DNA of 9,579 bases. Origin: an uncultured archaeon. GTDB taxonomy: Archaea; Thermoproteota; Nitrososphaeria; Nitrososphaerales; Nitrosopumilaceae. Location: positions 1-9,579 of the forward strand of contig CALBNQ010000018.1 of the NCBI GenBank assembly GCA_937896495.1, given 5' to 3'. The translations under genes were made by a program, and so were the position numbers. Shown piece after piece: positions 1 to 6,043 of this stretch. The number at the start of each line of letters is the position of its first letter. Position 1 is the stretch's first letter. The notes beneath the pieces are model-generated. The model had not been told where the DNA came from and did no database searches. It saw nothing but the letters and a program-made list of their open reading frames with translations.

Positions 1-34
1 ATAGAAAAAGTGCATTAGCACACTTTTTTTCTAT
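1..34. terminator. Bidirectional hairpin with T-tracts
   Basis: An inverted repeat pairs AAAAAGTG (5-12) with CACTTTTT (21-28). An alternative core pairs GTGC (10-13) with GCAC (18-21) around an ATTA loop. Seven T follow on the plus strand (24-30), and five T follow the stem on the minus strand. It lies 28 bp past the stop of the 31-aa cysteine-rich gene and could also end a gene entering from the left, so it would work in either direction. Archaea mostly terminate on T-tracts, so the hairpin itself may matter less than the T runs. Confidence 0.5.
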
Positions 35-62
35 TTTATTATTTTTAGAAAATTATTTTATT

Positions 63-158
63 TTAATGACGTGGATCATAGTGACAATCACAATTACAAT
101 TTGCAGTACATTTTATTCTAAAACAATCAGCACATGATTTTCTATATTGCCAAGTCAT
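63..158 (-). CDS. 31-aa cysteine-rich small protein, putative metal binder
   Basis: This short gene reads as a 31-residue protein with six Cys (9, 12, 17, 21, 23, 25) plus His26 and His31. The pattern is CxxC-x4-C-x3-CxCxCH, which strongly suggests Zn, Fe-S or Cu binding in the cytoplasm, as no signal peptide is visible. An in-frame TGA lies two codons before the ATG, so this is the only possible ATG start. A TATA-like TTAAAATAAT sits 21-30 bases upstream, the distance expected for a leaderless archaeal transcript. All six Cys use TGT, in keeping with the AT-rich genome. It lies 94 bp downstream of the CDGSH iron-sulfur gene on the same strand, so two small metal-type proteins are neighbours. 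I do not recognise the family. The function is inferred from composition only, and a chance ORF cannot be fully excluded. Confidence 0.6.
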   Translation of the reverse strand: MTWQYRKSCADCFRIKCTANCNCDCHYDPRH

Positions 159-178
159 GTTTCAGTATATACAACAAT

Positions 179-188
179 ATTATTTTAA
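179..188 (-). promoter_or_regulatory. TATA-like box of the cysteine-rich gene
   Basis: TTAAAATAAT on the minus strand ends 21 bases before the ATG at 158. Transcription about 25 bases from the box centre would begin at or next to the start codon, giving a leaderless mRNA. The region is AT-rich, so the match alone is weak; the spacing is what supports it. Confidence 0.45.
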
Positions 189-252
189 TTTCATTGATTC
201 ATTTCTGAATAACTGTTTAACTAATTGCTATTTTTTATACAAATAATTTTGA

Positions 253-495
253 TTACAGTGAAGAATGAGTACCATCGCATTTCCCTGTACTGTCTACTGT
301 ATACTTACATCCACAAAAAGAGACAGTTGTTGATTCAGTTGCCTTGAACATGCGTGGACCTATGCCTGAACCTTTGTGATTTCCATCACATAATGGTTGT
401 TTGAAGGATTTTCCACACATACAAACATGATATTCTTTTCCAGATTCTACAGAAAGTGTATATGGTTTTTTCTGAGGAGAAAACGGTTCATTCAT
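253..495 (-). CDS. Dual CDGSH iron-sulfur domain protein
   Basis: An 80-aa soluble protein with two CDGSH-type [2Fe-2S] motifs, the mitoNEET/Miner2 family in which each cluster is held by three Cys and one His. The first motif (residues 25-40) is canonical: C25, C27, Ser30, Pro34, C36, His40. The second (61-77) has C61, C63, Thr66, C73 and His77, but carries one extra residue between the CxC and the third Cys and lacks the usual Pro. Family members act in electron transfer or Fe-S and redox handling; the substrate here is unknown. The ATG is preferred because a TATA-like box lies about 26 bases upstream and no Shine-Dalgarno is seen. It lies 53 bp downstream of the 218-aa gene and upstream of the cysteine-rich gene, all on the same strand. 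Confidence 0.9.
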   Translation of the reverse strand: MNEPFSPQKKPYTLSVESGKEYHVCMCGKSFKQPLCDGNHKGSGIGPRMFKATESTTVSFCGCKYTVDSTGKCDGTHSSL

Positions 496-515
496 GATTA
501 TTGTGAAATTGTATG

Positions 516-526
516 TTATTTGTAAA
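516..526 (-). promoter_or_regulatory. TATA-like box of the CDGSH gene
   Basis: TTTACAAATAA on the minus strand is centred about 26 bases before the ATG at 495, which suits a leaderless transcript. It falls in the 53-bp gap after the 218-aa gene, so the CDGSH gene probably has its own promoter. Confidence 0.45.
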
Positions 527-548
527 GATTGTTGAATTGTATTGAAAA

Positions 549-1205
549 TTATTTTTTAATTTTAAGGCCAAATATGGGATGATTTTTCTTTAACATGACT
601 ACAGGTAAGTATGGGAATCCATGTTGAAATATATCTGTAAACTCTGCTGAAATTCCTTTATGTCCGGAATATTTTATGAATGGTTTTGTAGGTTTTTTGT
701 TTAATTCTACATAGTAGAAACAATAAACGGTCTCATCTAATTCAATAGTTGACATGTATCCAACAATCCATTTTTTTCCATAGGGGAAACATAGCAATGT
801 TACCTTTGGTTGATCAGGTAATTCTGGATCATAAGTTAATCTTGCAAGATCTCCCAACTCAGAAATTTTTGAAGTTTTGAATTTGTTTATAATTTTTTTT
901 GGAGTTGTTGTACTAAATGGAAGAGATTCCAAATGAATTATTGGTGCATGGTTTGATGGTGTACTAATAGAGTCAACAACTTTTGCACTTTCTTTTCCTC
1001 CTTTTGCATCATACTCTATGTATCGACCTTTTTCATATTTTGTATAAAATGCTAAAATTGATTGTGATAATACATGTCGTGTAGATAGTACCATTTTACC
1101 TTGTAATTTATGAGCATAGATTCTTAGAGGAAATTCTCTAAAAGAGCAGACATATCTTGCAAAATCCATAAAACTATCCACTTCGATAAAATGAATTTGT
1201 ACCAT
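549..1205 (-). CDS. Conserved-looking hypothetical protein, 218 aa
   Basis: I do not recognise this protein. It has no signal peptide, no clear membrane segment and no familiar motif. It is basic at the C-terminus (ending FGLKIKK), has a Ser/Thr/Pro-rich middle (about residues 79-102) and an aromatic-rich second half (tryptophan at 146, several Tyr and Phe around 159-165), suggesting a mixed alpha/beta cytoplasmic fold. The stretch around residues 130-166 reads like paired beta strands. The start is uncertain: TTTAAAATA lies only 13-21 bases before the first ATG, rather close for a TATA box of that start, so Met13 (at 1169) is a possible alternative. It is divergent from the permease gene and followed on the same strand by the CDGSH gene. 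Confidence 0.75.
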   Translation of the reverse strand: MVQIHFIEVDSFMDFARYVCSFREFPLRIYAHKLQGKMVLSTRHVLSQSILAFYTKYEKGRYIEYDAKGGKESAKVVDSISTPSNHAPIIHLESLPFSTTTPKKIINKFKTSKISELGDLARLTYDPELPDQPKVTLLCFPYGKKWIVGYMSTIELDETVYCFYYVELNKKPTKPFIKYSGHKGISAEFTDIFQHGFPYLPVVMLKKNHPIFGLKIKK

Positions 1206-1321
1206 TCTGTTCTTTTTTATTTTAAACCTAGTTTAATTTTGCTTGGATTTTCATTTAAAATGAATTTTCACATACGTGTTTGATCAAAACTTTTCTATGG
1301 TAGCATTTGGGAATTGAGTAG
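1206..1321. promoter_or_regulatory. Divergent promoter region, 218-aa gene / permease
   Basis: This 116-bp gap separates two divergent genes. On the minus strand TTTAAAATA (1218-1226) is the best box for the 218-aa gene. On the plus strand TTTAAAATGA (1254-1263) could serve the permease, giving a leader of about 40 bases before the TTG or 60 before the alternative ATG. No clear Shine-Dalgarno or palindromic operator is visible. Confidence 0.35.
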
Positions 1322-2626
1322 TTGTCGGAATTAAAACGTCACATGGGACTTTTTTCACTAACTCTGTACGGTGTGGGTTTAACCCTTGGTGCAGGAATCT
1401 ATGTGTTAATTGGAGAGGCTGCAGGGTTTGCAGGAAATTCAATGTGGATTTCATTTGTATTAGGAGCAATTGTTGCCATATTTGCAGGATTAAGTTATGC
1501 CGAACTTTCTGCATTATTTCCAAAGGCAGCTGCTGAATATGTTTTTGTAAAAAATGCATTCAAAAGTGAATTTATTGGATTTCAGGTAGGGTGGTTAACT
1601 GCTATTACTTCTATGATTGTAGGGGCCACTGTTGCATTAGGGTTTGGTGGATATTTTTCACAATTTGTAGATATTCCAATTGTGCTATCTGCTGTGTTAC
1701 TTCTTGTGGTGTTATCTATAATCAGTTTTATTGGAATAAAACAATCAGCATGGGCAAATACAATTTTTGCACTAGTTACAATTGCAGGTCTTGGAATAAT
1801 TATTTTTCTAGGTATTACAATTGATGTCAAAGAACCCATAGATTATTTTGATACTCCAAATGGAGTCACGGGAATTATTCTAGCATTTGTGTTGATATTT
1901 TTTGCATTTATCGGATTTGAAGATATGGCAAATGTGGCAGAAGAAGTAAAAAAACCAAAGAAAACACTTCCACGAGCAATAATTTTATCGATATTAATTA
2001 CTGGTGTTATCTACATACTAGTTTCGATATCTGCAGTACGTATTTTGAATTGGGAGGAACTAAGTCAATCTGCAGCACCTCTAGCTGATATTGCAACAAG
2101 AGGTTTAGGGAATAACGGAGGAATTACAATGTCTGTAATTGCTTTGTTTGCTACTGCTAGTACTGTTCTAATCACATTAGTTGCTGGTGCACGCATTTTG
2201 TATGGTATGGCAAAATCTAATTCATTACCGTCTATTTTTGCCAAAATTCATCCAAAGACAGGCACTCCATGGATTGCAGTAATTGGAATTTTAGTAACAT
2301 CTGTAGTATTTGCATTAATTGGAGATATTGTAATTGTTGCAAACATTGTAGTATTTGCAATTGTCATTACATTTGCCATGATAAATTTATCAGTGATTTT
2401 ACTTCGATATGTAAAATCTGAAGATGAAAGACCATTTAGAGTTCCATTGAATGTAGGTAAGTTTCCAATTTTACCTCTCTTTGGATTTATCATTACTGTC
2501 TATATGGCAATGCAATTTGAATTGGAAGTTATTCTAGTGGGTATTGGAATTATTGCTTCAGGTTGTGTTTTTTACATTTTGTACAATAGACAAAAAAATA
2601 AAAATCATTCAATTTATGACGAATAA
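1322..2626 (+). CDS. APC-family amino-acid permease, 12 TM
   Basis: A 434-aa integral membrane transporter of the amino acid-polyamine-organocation superfamily, expected to import amino acids by coupling to an ion gradient. TM1 holds the substrate-binding break GAGIYVLIG (residues 23-31). TM2 leads into YAELSALFP (59-67), where the usual GGEY is AAEY. TM6 carries the conserved FAFIGFEDMANVAEEVKKP stretch (194-212). About 12 hydrophobic segments end near residue 420 and the length fits the family. The start is uncertain: an in-frame TAG directly precedes TTG 1322, and the next choice is ATG 1343 (residue 8). TTG is favoured because the LKRHMGLF segment resembles the conserved LKRxLGLF lead-in of the family. 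The specific substrate cannot be read from sequence; cationic or branched-chain amino acids are possible. Its 3' end overlaps the convergent membrane gene by 13 bp. Confidence 0.9.
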   Translation: MSELKRHMGLFSLTLYGVGLTLGAGIYVLIGEAAGFAGNSMWISFVLGAIVAIFAGLSYAELSALFPKAAAEYVFVKNAFKSEFIGFQVGWLTAITSMIVGATVALGFGGYFSQFVDIPIVLSAVLLLVVLSIISFIGIKQSAWANTIFALVTIAGLGIIIFLGITIDVKEPIDYFDTPNGVTGIILAFVLIFFAFIGFEDMANVAEEVKKPKKTLPRAIILSILITGVIYILVSISAVRILNWEELSQSAAPLADIATRGLGNNGGITMSVIALFATASTVLITLVAGARILYGMAKSNSLPSIFAKIHPKTGTPWIAVIGILVTSVVFALIGDIVIVANIVVFAIVITFAMINLSVILLRYVKSEDERPFRVPLNVGKFPILPLFGFIITVYMAMQFELEVILVGIGIIASGCVFYILYNRQKNKNHSIYDE

Positions 2627-3111
2627 TTTTTAGAACCTATTTTGATATTTTGTTTCTTGATCACTTTTCTTAGTTTTAATGCGGAAATTCCTACAAATCC
2701 AAAGATTATGAACAATCCTCCATATGCTAAAGGTTGACTATACTCTATTAGAATAGATGAGACTCCAGTACCCACAATACCTGGAAGTAACGATAAAGCA
2801 TACAACCACCATCCACAGCAGCCTAATGGAACCAGGGAGAAAAATGAAAAAAATGATGTAGTTGCAGTACTGCCTGCATTTCCTCCAAATGACTTTTTCT
2901 TTAATGAGCAACCTAATTTTTTGCTCTTCTCTGAGATAAACACCTGAAGACCAATACCTATTCCCATTCCAAAAATAACAATTGAATTAAGTTGTAATGC
3001 TGCATTAATTGCATCAAGAGGTAATAATGCAGGAGTGGTAAATACTACTACTGAAAGATAAATTACTATAGTAATACTTCCAACAAGGATTGCTTTTTGA
3101 ATCGGTCTCAT
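2614..3111 (-). CDS. Four-TM membrane protein with vicinal Cys pair
   Basis: A 165-aa membrane protein with about four hydrophobic segments (residues 6-30, 41-60, 82-116, 127-146). A Lys-rich loop with Cys68 follows the second segment, the Cys98-Cys99 pair lies inside the third (PLGCCGWW), and the tail is basic. I do not recognise a named family. The segment from the Cys pair onward, about 22 residues to a Pro-containing turn (IEYSQPL) and then a last TM, recalls the layout of the mercury transporter MerT, but the resemblance is by eye only. The start ATG overlaps the stop of the DUF3179 gene as ATGA, so the two are almost certainly co-transcribed and translationally coupled and probably work together at the membrane. 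The gene end overlaps the convergent permease gene by 13 bp. Confidence 0.8.
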   Translation of the reverse strand: MRPIQKAILVGSITIVIYLSVVVFTTPALLPLDAINAALQLNSIVIFGMGIGIGLQVFISEKSKKLGCSLKKKSFGGNAGSTATTSFFSFFSLVPLGCCGWWLYALSLLPGIVGTGVSSILIEYSQPLAYGGLFIIFGFVGISALKLRKVIKKQNIKIGSKNYSS

Positions 3112-4199
3112 GGTGTTACTCCATAAACCAAAGTATCAGGATGAAATGAAATCCATGAAAACCAAAATCCTGGATTAATTGATAGTCGAGATAGTTGTTC
3201 TCCTTTCAAAGTACCTGAAATTGATTTGCCATCATAATTCCATACGGACTTTGTGTTGGTATCCAAAATAACTCCATCTTCAAATGTGAAATCCAAGACG
3301 TCATCATTTACCATTCTATCAAATACTCTAGAATTACCTGCAAACATTGAAACAACTAGAATTGATGAATCACCCACTACATCATTAATTATTCCATTTG
3401 ATTCAACATCTGATTGTTTGTATGCTTTGAAAATATCATCTTGATGGAATCCCACAATTACTTCTTTGAGAGGTATTCGGTCATCTTGATTATCTACTGG
3501 GAATAATATTTGTGGATTTGTGTAATAACTTCCATACGGATCAATGCTGTATGACCTGATGTGTCCAGTATCTGTAGTTAACACTAGAGTATCTTGATGT
3601 AATTCTTTCCAGTTGCCCCAAGTAATCATATCAAAGGGAATTGTATCTAGTGTATCCCCACTCAATTCTCCAGTAATTGCAATTCCCAATCCTTGACTCC
3701 AATACGAATCAGTTAATCTATCATACATTACCAAATTACTATTGTATAATTTTCCTGATGTCCCAAATTCAACTGTAGTTCCATCTAATGTCCTATCAAA
3801 GACTTGGTTTGTATAGCATAATGGGCAGTATGTTACAGCTACTGGAGTACCTCCTACAACATCGTTTACTATCTCATGCCACACTAGAATGAATAGAGGA
3901 TATGCCTTTGATTCACCATTAATGCTCAAACCAATCACAATGTCCTCATCTGAAACAAATTGAGAGTCATTAATTGTTGCAAATTTTGGATCATCAATTG
4001 AAGGAATACCATCTTTTGGAGGTCCTCCCCTCCTAATCTTGTCTAATGATATGATGTGTTTTTTACCATCTGTAATCATAATGTCTGATGTTGCAGATGT
4101 AATTTGTACATCAGATTCAGCATCATCTGGAGACATTACTAGAAATGACATAATTCCTGCTATTGCAACTATTCCCAAAAGAACTAGTTTTAGATTCAT
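3108..4199 (-). CDS. DUF3179 domain protein, exported and membrane-anchored
   Basis: A 363-aa protein with a hydrophobic N-terminus (residues 3-21) that acts as a signal peptide or anchor, followed by a large extracytoplasmic domain. The core matches the DUF3179 family: HEIVND (108-113), VTYCPLCYT with Cys125 and Cys128 (122-130), then FGTSGKLYNSNLVMYDR (145-161), SYWSQ (165-169) and the ITGELSG stretch (175-181). DUF3179 has no established activity; the conserved CPLC pair and nearby His suggest metal binding or thiol chemistry, which is inference. The ATG is preceded by ATTAAATATT (4224-4233), a well-placed TATA-like box. It is coupled by ATGA to the downstream four-TM gene and lies 57 bp downstream of the winged-helix regulator on the same strand, so it may be partly under that regulator. 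Confidence 0.92.
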   Translation of the reverse strand: MNLKLVLLGIVAIAGIMSFLVMSPDDAESDVQITSATSDIMITDGKKHIISLDKIRRGGPPKDGIPSIDDPKFATINDSQFVSDEDIVIGLSINGESKAYPLFILVWHEIVNDVVGGTPVAVTYCPLCYTNQVFDRTLDGTTVEFGTSGKLYNSNLVMYDRLTDSYWSQGLGIAITGELSGDTLDTIPFDMITWGNWKELHQDTLVLTTDTGHIRSYSIDPYGSYYTNPQILFPVDNQDDRIPLKEVIVGFHQDDIFKAYKQSDVESNGIINDVVGDSSILVVSMFAGNSRVFDRMVNDDVLDFTFEDGVILDTNTKSVWNYDGKSISGTLKGEQLSRLSINPGFWFSWISFHPDTLVYGVTP

Positions 4200-4223
4200 C
4201 TTCAGACATTATTTGGTTTATAG

Positions 4224-4233
4224 AATATTTAAT
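4224..4233 (-). promoter_or_regulatory. TATA-like box of the DUF3179 operon
   Basis: ATTAAATATT on the minus strand lies 25-34 bases before the ATG at 4199, so the mRNA would be leaderless or carry only a few bases of leader. It falls in the 57-bp gap after the regulator gene and gives the DUF3179/four-TM pair its own promoter. Confidence 0.5.
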
Positions 4234-4256
4234 GAAATTCCCAAATTGAAAATTAT

Positions 4257-4643
4257 TTATTCAACATATTTTTTCTTTTTATCAAATTTATCTTCCACTT
4301 TTCTAATTACCACATACAACGTTGATAAATTAGATGTAAGCAAGTCTGATGGAAAAAATGTTGCACCATACCCTTCACCTTGTTTTGTAATAAAGCCATT
4401 TTTTTCCAAAACATCAATACTATGAGTTACGGTTTTGTAGTCTAGTTCTAATTTTTTTGATAATTCATTTGGATTTTCAGGATTTTCAGTTATTGCACAA
4501 ATTATTCTCAATCTTGTGAATCGTCCACCCATTCCAGTAAACACAGAGGAGAATCTCTCTTTCATTTGTTTGTCAACTTTGATGTCTTCATAATTTAGAA
4601 CGTCTTTGAAAATTTTACTTTTACATAATGAATCAAATGGCAT
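4257..4643 (-). CDS. Winged-helix transcriptional regulator
   Basis: A small DNA-binding protein, 128 aa from the ATG chosen here. A winged helix-turn-helix spans about residues 41-97: RLRIICAI helix, then NELSKKLELDYKTVTHSIDVL (helix-turn-recognition helix), then the wing ending in GYGATFFPSDL. This is the ArsR/MarR-like fold common in archaeal regulators. The Lys-rich C-terminal helix (about 103-126) may dimerise. No metal-sensing Cys cluster is seen; there is only one Cys at 7 and one at 49. The frame stays open to a TTG at 4694, but the TATA-like tract at 4672-4688 would then lie inside the gene, so the ATG at 4643 is preferred. It is divergent from the secreted duplicated-domain gene and upstream of the DUF3179 operon, and it may control either one or itself. 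The ligand is unknown. Confidence 0.8.
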   Translation of the reverse strand: MPFDSLCKSKIFKDVLNYEDIKVDKQMKERFSSVFTGMGGRFTRLRIICAITENPENPNELSKKLELDYKTVTHSIDVLEKNGFITKQGEGYGATFFPSDLLTSNLSTLYVVIRKVEDKFDKKKKYVE

Positions 4644-4737
4644 TATTCTAACAGTATAATCATTATCAAAGAATATAATTTTTTTAAATCTCAATTTGGG
4701 AAACTCCTTTAATAATAAAAATAGAATTTCATACCTA
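4644..4737. promoter_or_regulatory. Divergent promoter region with opposed TATA boxes
   Basis: Between the preferred starts of the regulator and the secreted protein lie two TATA-like tracts. TTTAAAAAAATTATATT (4688-4672, minus) would drive the regulator with a leader of roughly 8-16 bases. TTTAATAATA (4708-4717, plus) lies 21-30 bases before the ATG at 4738 and suits a leaderless mRNA. A perfect 5-1-5 inverted repeat, ATAATcATTAT (4656-4666), falls at the predicted start of the regulator transcript and could be an operator, although such repeats are easy to find in AT-rich DNA. Confidence 0.5.
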
Positions 4738-5934
4738 ATGACTAAAAATGTACAAAAAATCAGCCTACTTGCAATAATTCCAATTATTGCAATTGCTATG
4801 ACTTTTGTTCCTTTGACTGACGTTCATGCACAAAAAATCTGTGGAGACCGTCTATGTATTTCAGGTGATGCAGAAACAGAACGTAAAAAAATGCGAGATG
4901 CAGTTTTGACATCCCCTTCTGAGCCTACAAAGACTGTAGAAGCTGTAATTGTGAAAGACAAAGAACCTGGCTCTCTATTGAAATTGTCACGTGCAAGTGT
5001 TCCAGCAGATATTCCATTACATCAAGGGTATTACAATGGAGATTCAGTTTATTTCATAATTACTGATGCAAGTGATGAAAAACATGCAAAAGTAATTTCT
5101 GAAAAACAAGGATGGAAAGTAGAAGTTGCACCACCTCTTGAAAGCACTCCAAAAGACGCACTATCTACAGCATACATGTTTGTAAATGGTGTAAGTGGTG
5201 AAGGAATTCACGGATATCAAAGTGAAGTAGTTACTAGCACTCCTGCACAAACTGAAATTTACAGTGCATTGACATCTCACGTACATGTTATGTGGAATGA
5301 TGAAAATGATGCCAGGGTTTTAGATTCAGAACAAGCAGTAATTGATGCTCAAACAAATGGAGAAGTAACCCTAACTGAACTTGAAGTAGTTTTGAATATG
5401 CCACAAATAGTTTGGCCTGATGGACAAATGACAATTAAAGAAGACAAAACATTAACTGATGCTACACCTTATGGCAAAGCACAAGTTTTAGACATTGATT
5501 TAGATGAAATGACTGTAACTTTTGTAGCTCATAGAGGTTGGGGACCTGATGGTAGAACCATTTACTATATTGTAACTGATGCAACACCTTCTGGACCTGC
5601 AAAAATGATGGGAGTGATTAATGCTCCAACATTAGCATCAACTTTGGTTAGTCCATCTGCAATTGATTTGTTTCAATTCAAAAATGGAATTGAGGGTTCT
5701 GGTCCATTAGGATTTCAACCAGGAATTGCAGCAGGAGTACCAGGAGATGAAAACTACTCCCCATTATGGAGAATATTCATGATAACATGGACTGATCCAG
5801 AAAATGCTGTAGTTTTAGAAACAATAGATGACATCAACTACTACAAACAACAGGGACTATTGGATGTTGGAATGGCAAGACCTATGAACAGTGATCATAT
5901 TGTGAACTGTCCATTTATCGATCCTTTCCAATAA
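4738..5934 (+). CDS. Secreted protein with two copies of one domain (DUF7482-like)
   Basis: A 398-aa exported protein. The signal peptide (residues 1-31) has a basic start, a hydrophobic core LLAIIPIIAIAMTF and a likely cut after VHA. A CGDRLC pair (Cys35, Cys40) follows. Two related domains are visible. Copy 1 (about 97-211) starts GYYNGDSVYFIITDAS and copy 2 (about 267-376) starts GWGPDGRTIYYIVTDAT. Both then have a FxNG or FKNG turn, a GYQ or GFQ element, and an MWND or TWTDPENA strand followed by VLDS or VLET. The C-terminus ends HIVNCPFIDPF, with His387 and Cys391. I tentatively associate this with DUF7482; no function is established. ATG 4738 is chosen over the upstream TTG 4696 because of the TATA-like box at 4708-4717 and because it gives a normal signal peptide. 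It is divergent from the regulator. Confidence 0.85.
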   Translation: MTKNVQKISLLAIIPIIAIAMTFVPLTDVHAQKICGDRLCISGDAETERKKMRDAVLTSPSEPTKTVEAVIVKDKEPGSLLKLSRASVPADIPLHQGYYNGDSVYFIITDASDEKHAKVISEKQGWKVEVAPPLESTPKDALSTAYMFVNGVSGEGIHGYQSEVVTSTPAQTEIYSALTSHVHVMWNDENDARVLDSEQAVIDAQTNGEVTLTELEVVLNMPQIVWPDGQMTIKEDKTLTDATPYGKAQVLDIDLDEMTVTFVAHRGWGPDGRTIYYIVTDATPSGPAKMMGVINAPTLASTLVSPSAIDLFQFKNGIEGSGPLGFQPGIAAGVPGDENYSPLWRIFMITWTDPENAVVLETIDDINYYKQQGLLDVGMARPMNSDHIVNCPFIDPFQ

Positions 5935-5936
5935 TC

Positions 5937-5948
5937 TTTTTTTATTTT
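5937..5948 (+). terminator. T-tract terminator after the secreted-protein gene
   Basis: Seven T, one A and four T begin two bases after the TAA. No hairpin precedes them, which is normal for archaeal termination on T-rich runs. The tract would separate this transcript from gatCAB. Confidence 0.5.
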
Positions 5949-5999
5949 CATCAAGTTATGACTGTAATTAGGCACAAATTTACTATTAGTCAAAGTTAT

Positions 6000-6043
6000 C
6001 TTTAAAAATTGGAGATATCGATTGAGCACCTAGGTGTTAGAAA
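6000..6043 (+). promoter_or_regulatory. gatCAB promoter, palindrome and ribosome binding site
   Basis: The TATA-like TTTAAAAATT (6001-6010) predicts transcription starting near 6030, a leader of about 14 bases. The perfect 10-bp palindrome CACCTAGGTG (6027-6036) lies at that point, and its second half holds AGGTG (6032-6036), a Shine-Dalgarno match 7 bases before the ATG at 6044. Unlike most genes here, gatC thus seems to have a short leader with a real ribosome binding site. Whether the palindrome is an operator is unknown. Confidence 0.5.

Noticed and set aside
159..252. Possible small RNA or riboswitch between the CDGSH and cysteine-rich genes
   Set aside because: The stretch is very AT-rich with no stable pairing found by eye; only the TATA-like box is supported.
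1284..1559. Open frame on the minus strand across the permease start
   Set aside because: Low-complexity Gln/Leu/His-rich translation antisense to a clear APC permease; a shadow of its codon use.
4644..4694. TTG start adding 17 residues to the regulator
   Set aside because: The added part covers the likely regulator promoter; the ATG at 4643 fits better, although this is not certain.
4696..4737. TTG start adding 14 residues to the secreted protein
   Set aside because: It would include the TATA-like box in the coding region and put a polar stretch before the signal peptide.
5957..6004. 15-codon open frame between the secreted-protein gene and gatC
   Set aside because: Too short, no motif, no promoter; expected by chance.
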